The notes beneath the pieces were generated by a model, which did not search any database, had not been told where the DNA came from, and saw only the letters and a program-made list of their open reading frames with translations. This document shows, piece by piece, positions 63,566-64,000 of a DNA stretch of 64,000 nt. The stretch comes from Margaritifera margaritifera. Its lineage: Eukaryota > Mollusca > Bivalvia > Unionida > Margaritiferidae. The stretch is from positions 1,860,001 to 1,924,000 of the forward strand of contig JAQPZY010001295.1 of NCBI GenBank assembly GCA_029931535.1, given 5' to 3'. How positions within the stretch are numbered: position 1 is the stretch's first letter; the number at the start of each line of letters is the position of its first letter. Position numbers and translations under genes: made by a program.

Positions 63566-64000
63566 AAAATCATAAACACCAATGAAGTGTGTTTGACTGC
63601 ATAATTCTGACTATAAGTGTCTGACTGGGTATCAAATGTATGTTTATGTTCACCATTTAGCTTACTGTGTATTCACTATGAACAATAATCCTACTATAGA
63701 AACAATGAAACCCCTTCCCCAATCAACAACTTTTTGTATCCATAAAAATATAATTTGGACCACAAGTGCAAGATGTAATACCCTTGATAAAAATGAATTC
63801 ACCATATCACCGGCATGTAAAGTCAAGATCAATGGATTTATGTGGTCTAGACTGTGATTCTATCTAAAATTCCATTTCTATGATAGTTTTAATACCTTAA
63901 GGTACATTATCTAGAAATAAGGATGTCTACTTACATATTTTTTCTACCAAAGTGATTTGTATACAGTCAGATGAGTGTATCTAATATATTACTATGTGAT
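63566..64000. other. Unique sequence to the window end
   Basis: Nothing supported. Confidence 0.5.

Noticed and set aside
62019..63575. A 60-codon frame conserved in both 650-bp elements
   Set aside because: It has no ATG, and conservation is explained by the near-identity of the two element copies over their whole length.

Overview
This is a stretch of AT-rich animal genome, almost certainly from a mollusc and probably a bivalve. The pointers are a spliceosomal gene split by long introns, tRNA-derived SINEs, short-inverted-repeat DNA elements, and many minisatellites. There are also tandem-repeat elements whose units contain phrases like 'aagatggccaccatggtggcc' or 'gaccttgacc', a style I associate with bivalve (pearl-type) repeats. 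The taxonomic call is inference; no marker gene is present.

Only one real protein-coding gene can be supported. It runs on the minus strand and shows three exons (16779-16612, 9629-9552, 6992-6933). They have canonical AG/GT borders, every intron is phase 2, and one continuous reading frame joins them. The joined peptide is a charged alanine-rich segment followed by serine/arginine/lysine-rich tracts, as in SR-related nuclear or splicing proteins. The family is not identified, and both ends of the gene lie outside what I can resolve. No bacterial-type operon, CRISPR array, rRNA or stand-alone tRNA gene was seen.

Layout. 1-9.5 kb: sparse sequence, a 58-bp array, a candidate 1.4-kb inverted-repeat element inside GATA-type sequence (4473-5868), exon C, then 26-, 55- and 40-bp arrays in an intron. 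9.5-16.8 kb: exon B, a pearl-like element ending in a strong hairpin, and 29-, 66-, 52- and 37-bp arrays filling the 7-kb intron up to exon A. 17-28 kb: a 44-bp array, 205-bp triplications, gaccttgacc-type repeats, (TA)n and (TG)n tracts and a palindromic acatgtacatgt array. 28-30.5 kb: two minisatellites interrupted by two SINEs and a 675-bp element with roughly 190-bp inverted arms. 30.5-41 kb: small arrays, a duplicated 0.5-kb segment and a 31-bp array. 41.2-49.2 kb: three large arrays (44, 39/38 and 48 bp), two of which create long but spurious open frames, plus an LTR-like segment. 49-61 kb: mixed short arrays, more pearl-like repeat and two SINEs of one family with perfect target-site duplications. 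61.5-63.6 kb: two 650-bp copies of one DNA element 0.7 kb apart.

By rough count about 30 percent of the window is tandem repeat. Most of the long open frames are by-products of repeat units and should not be read as proteins.
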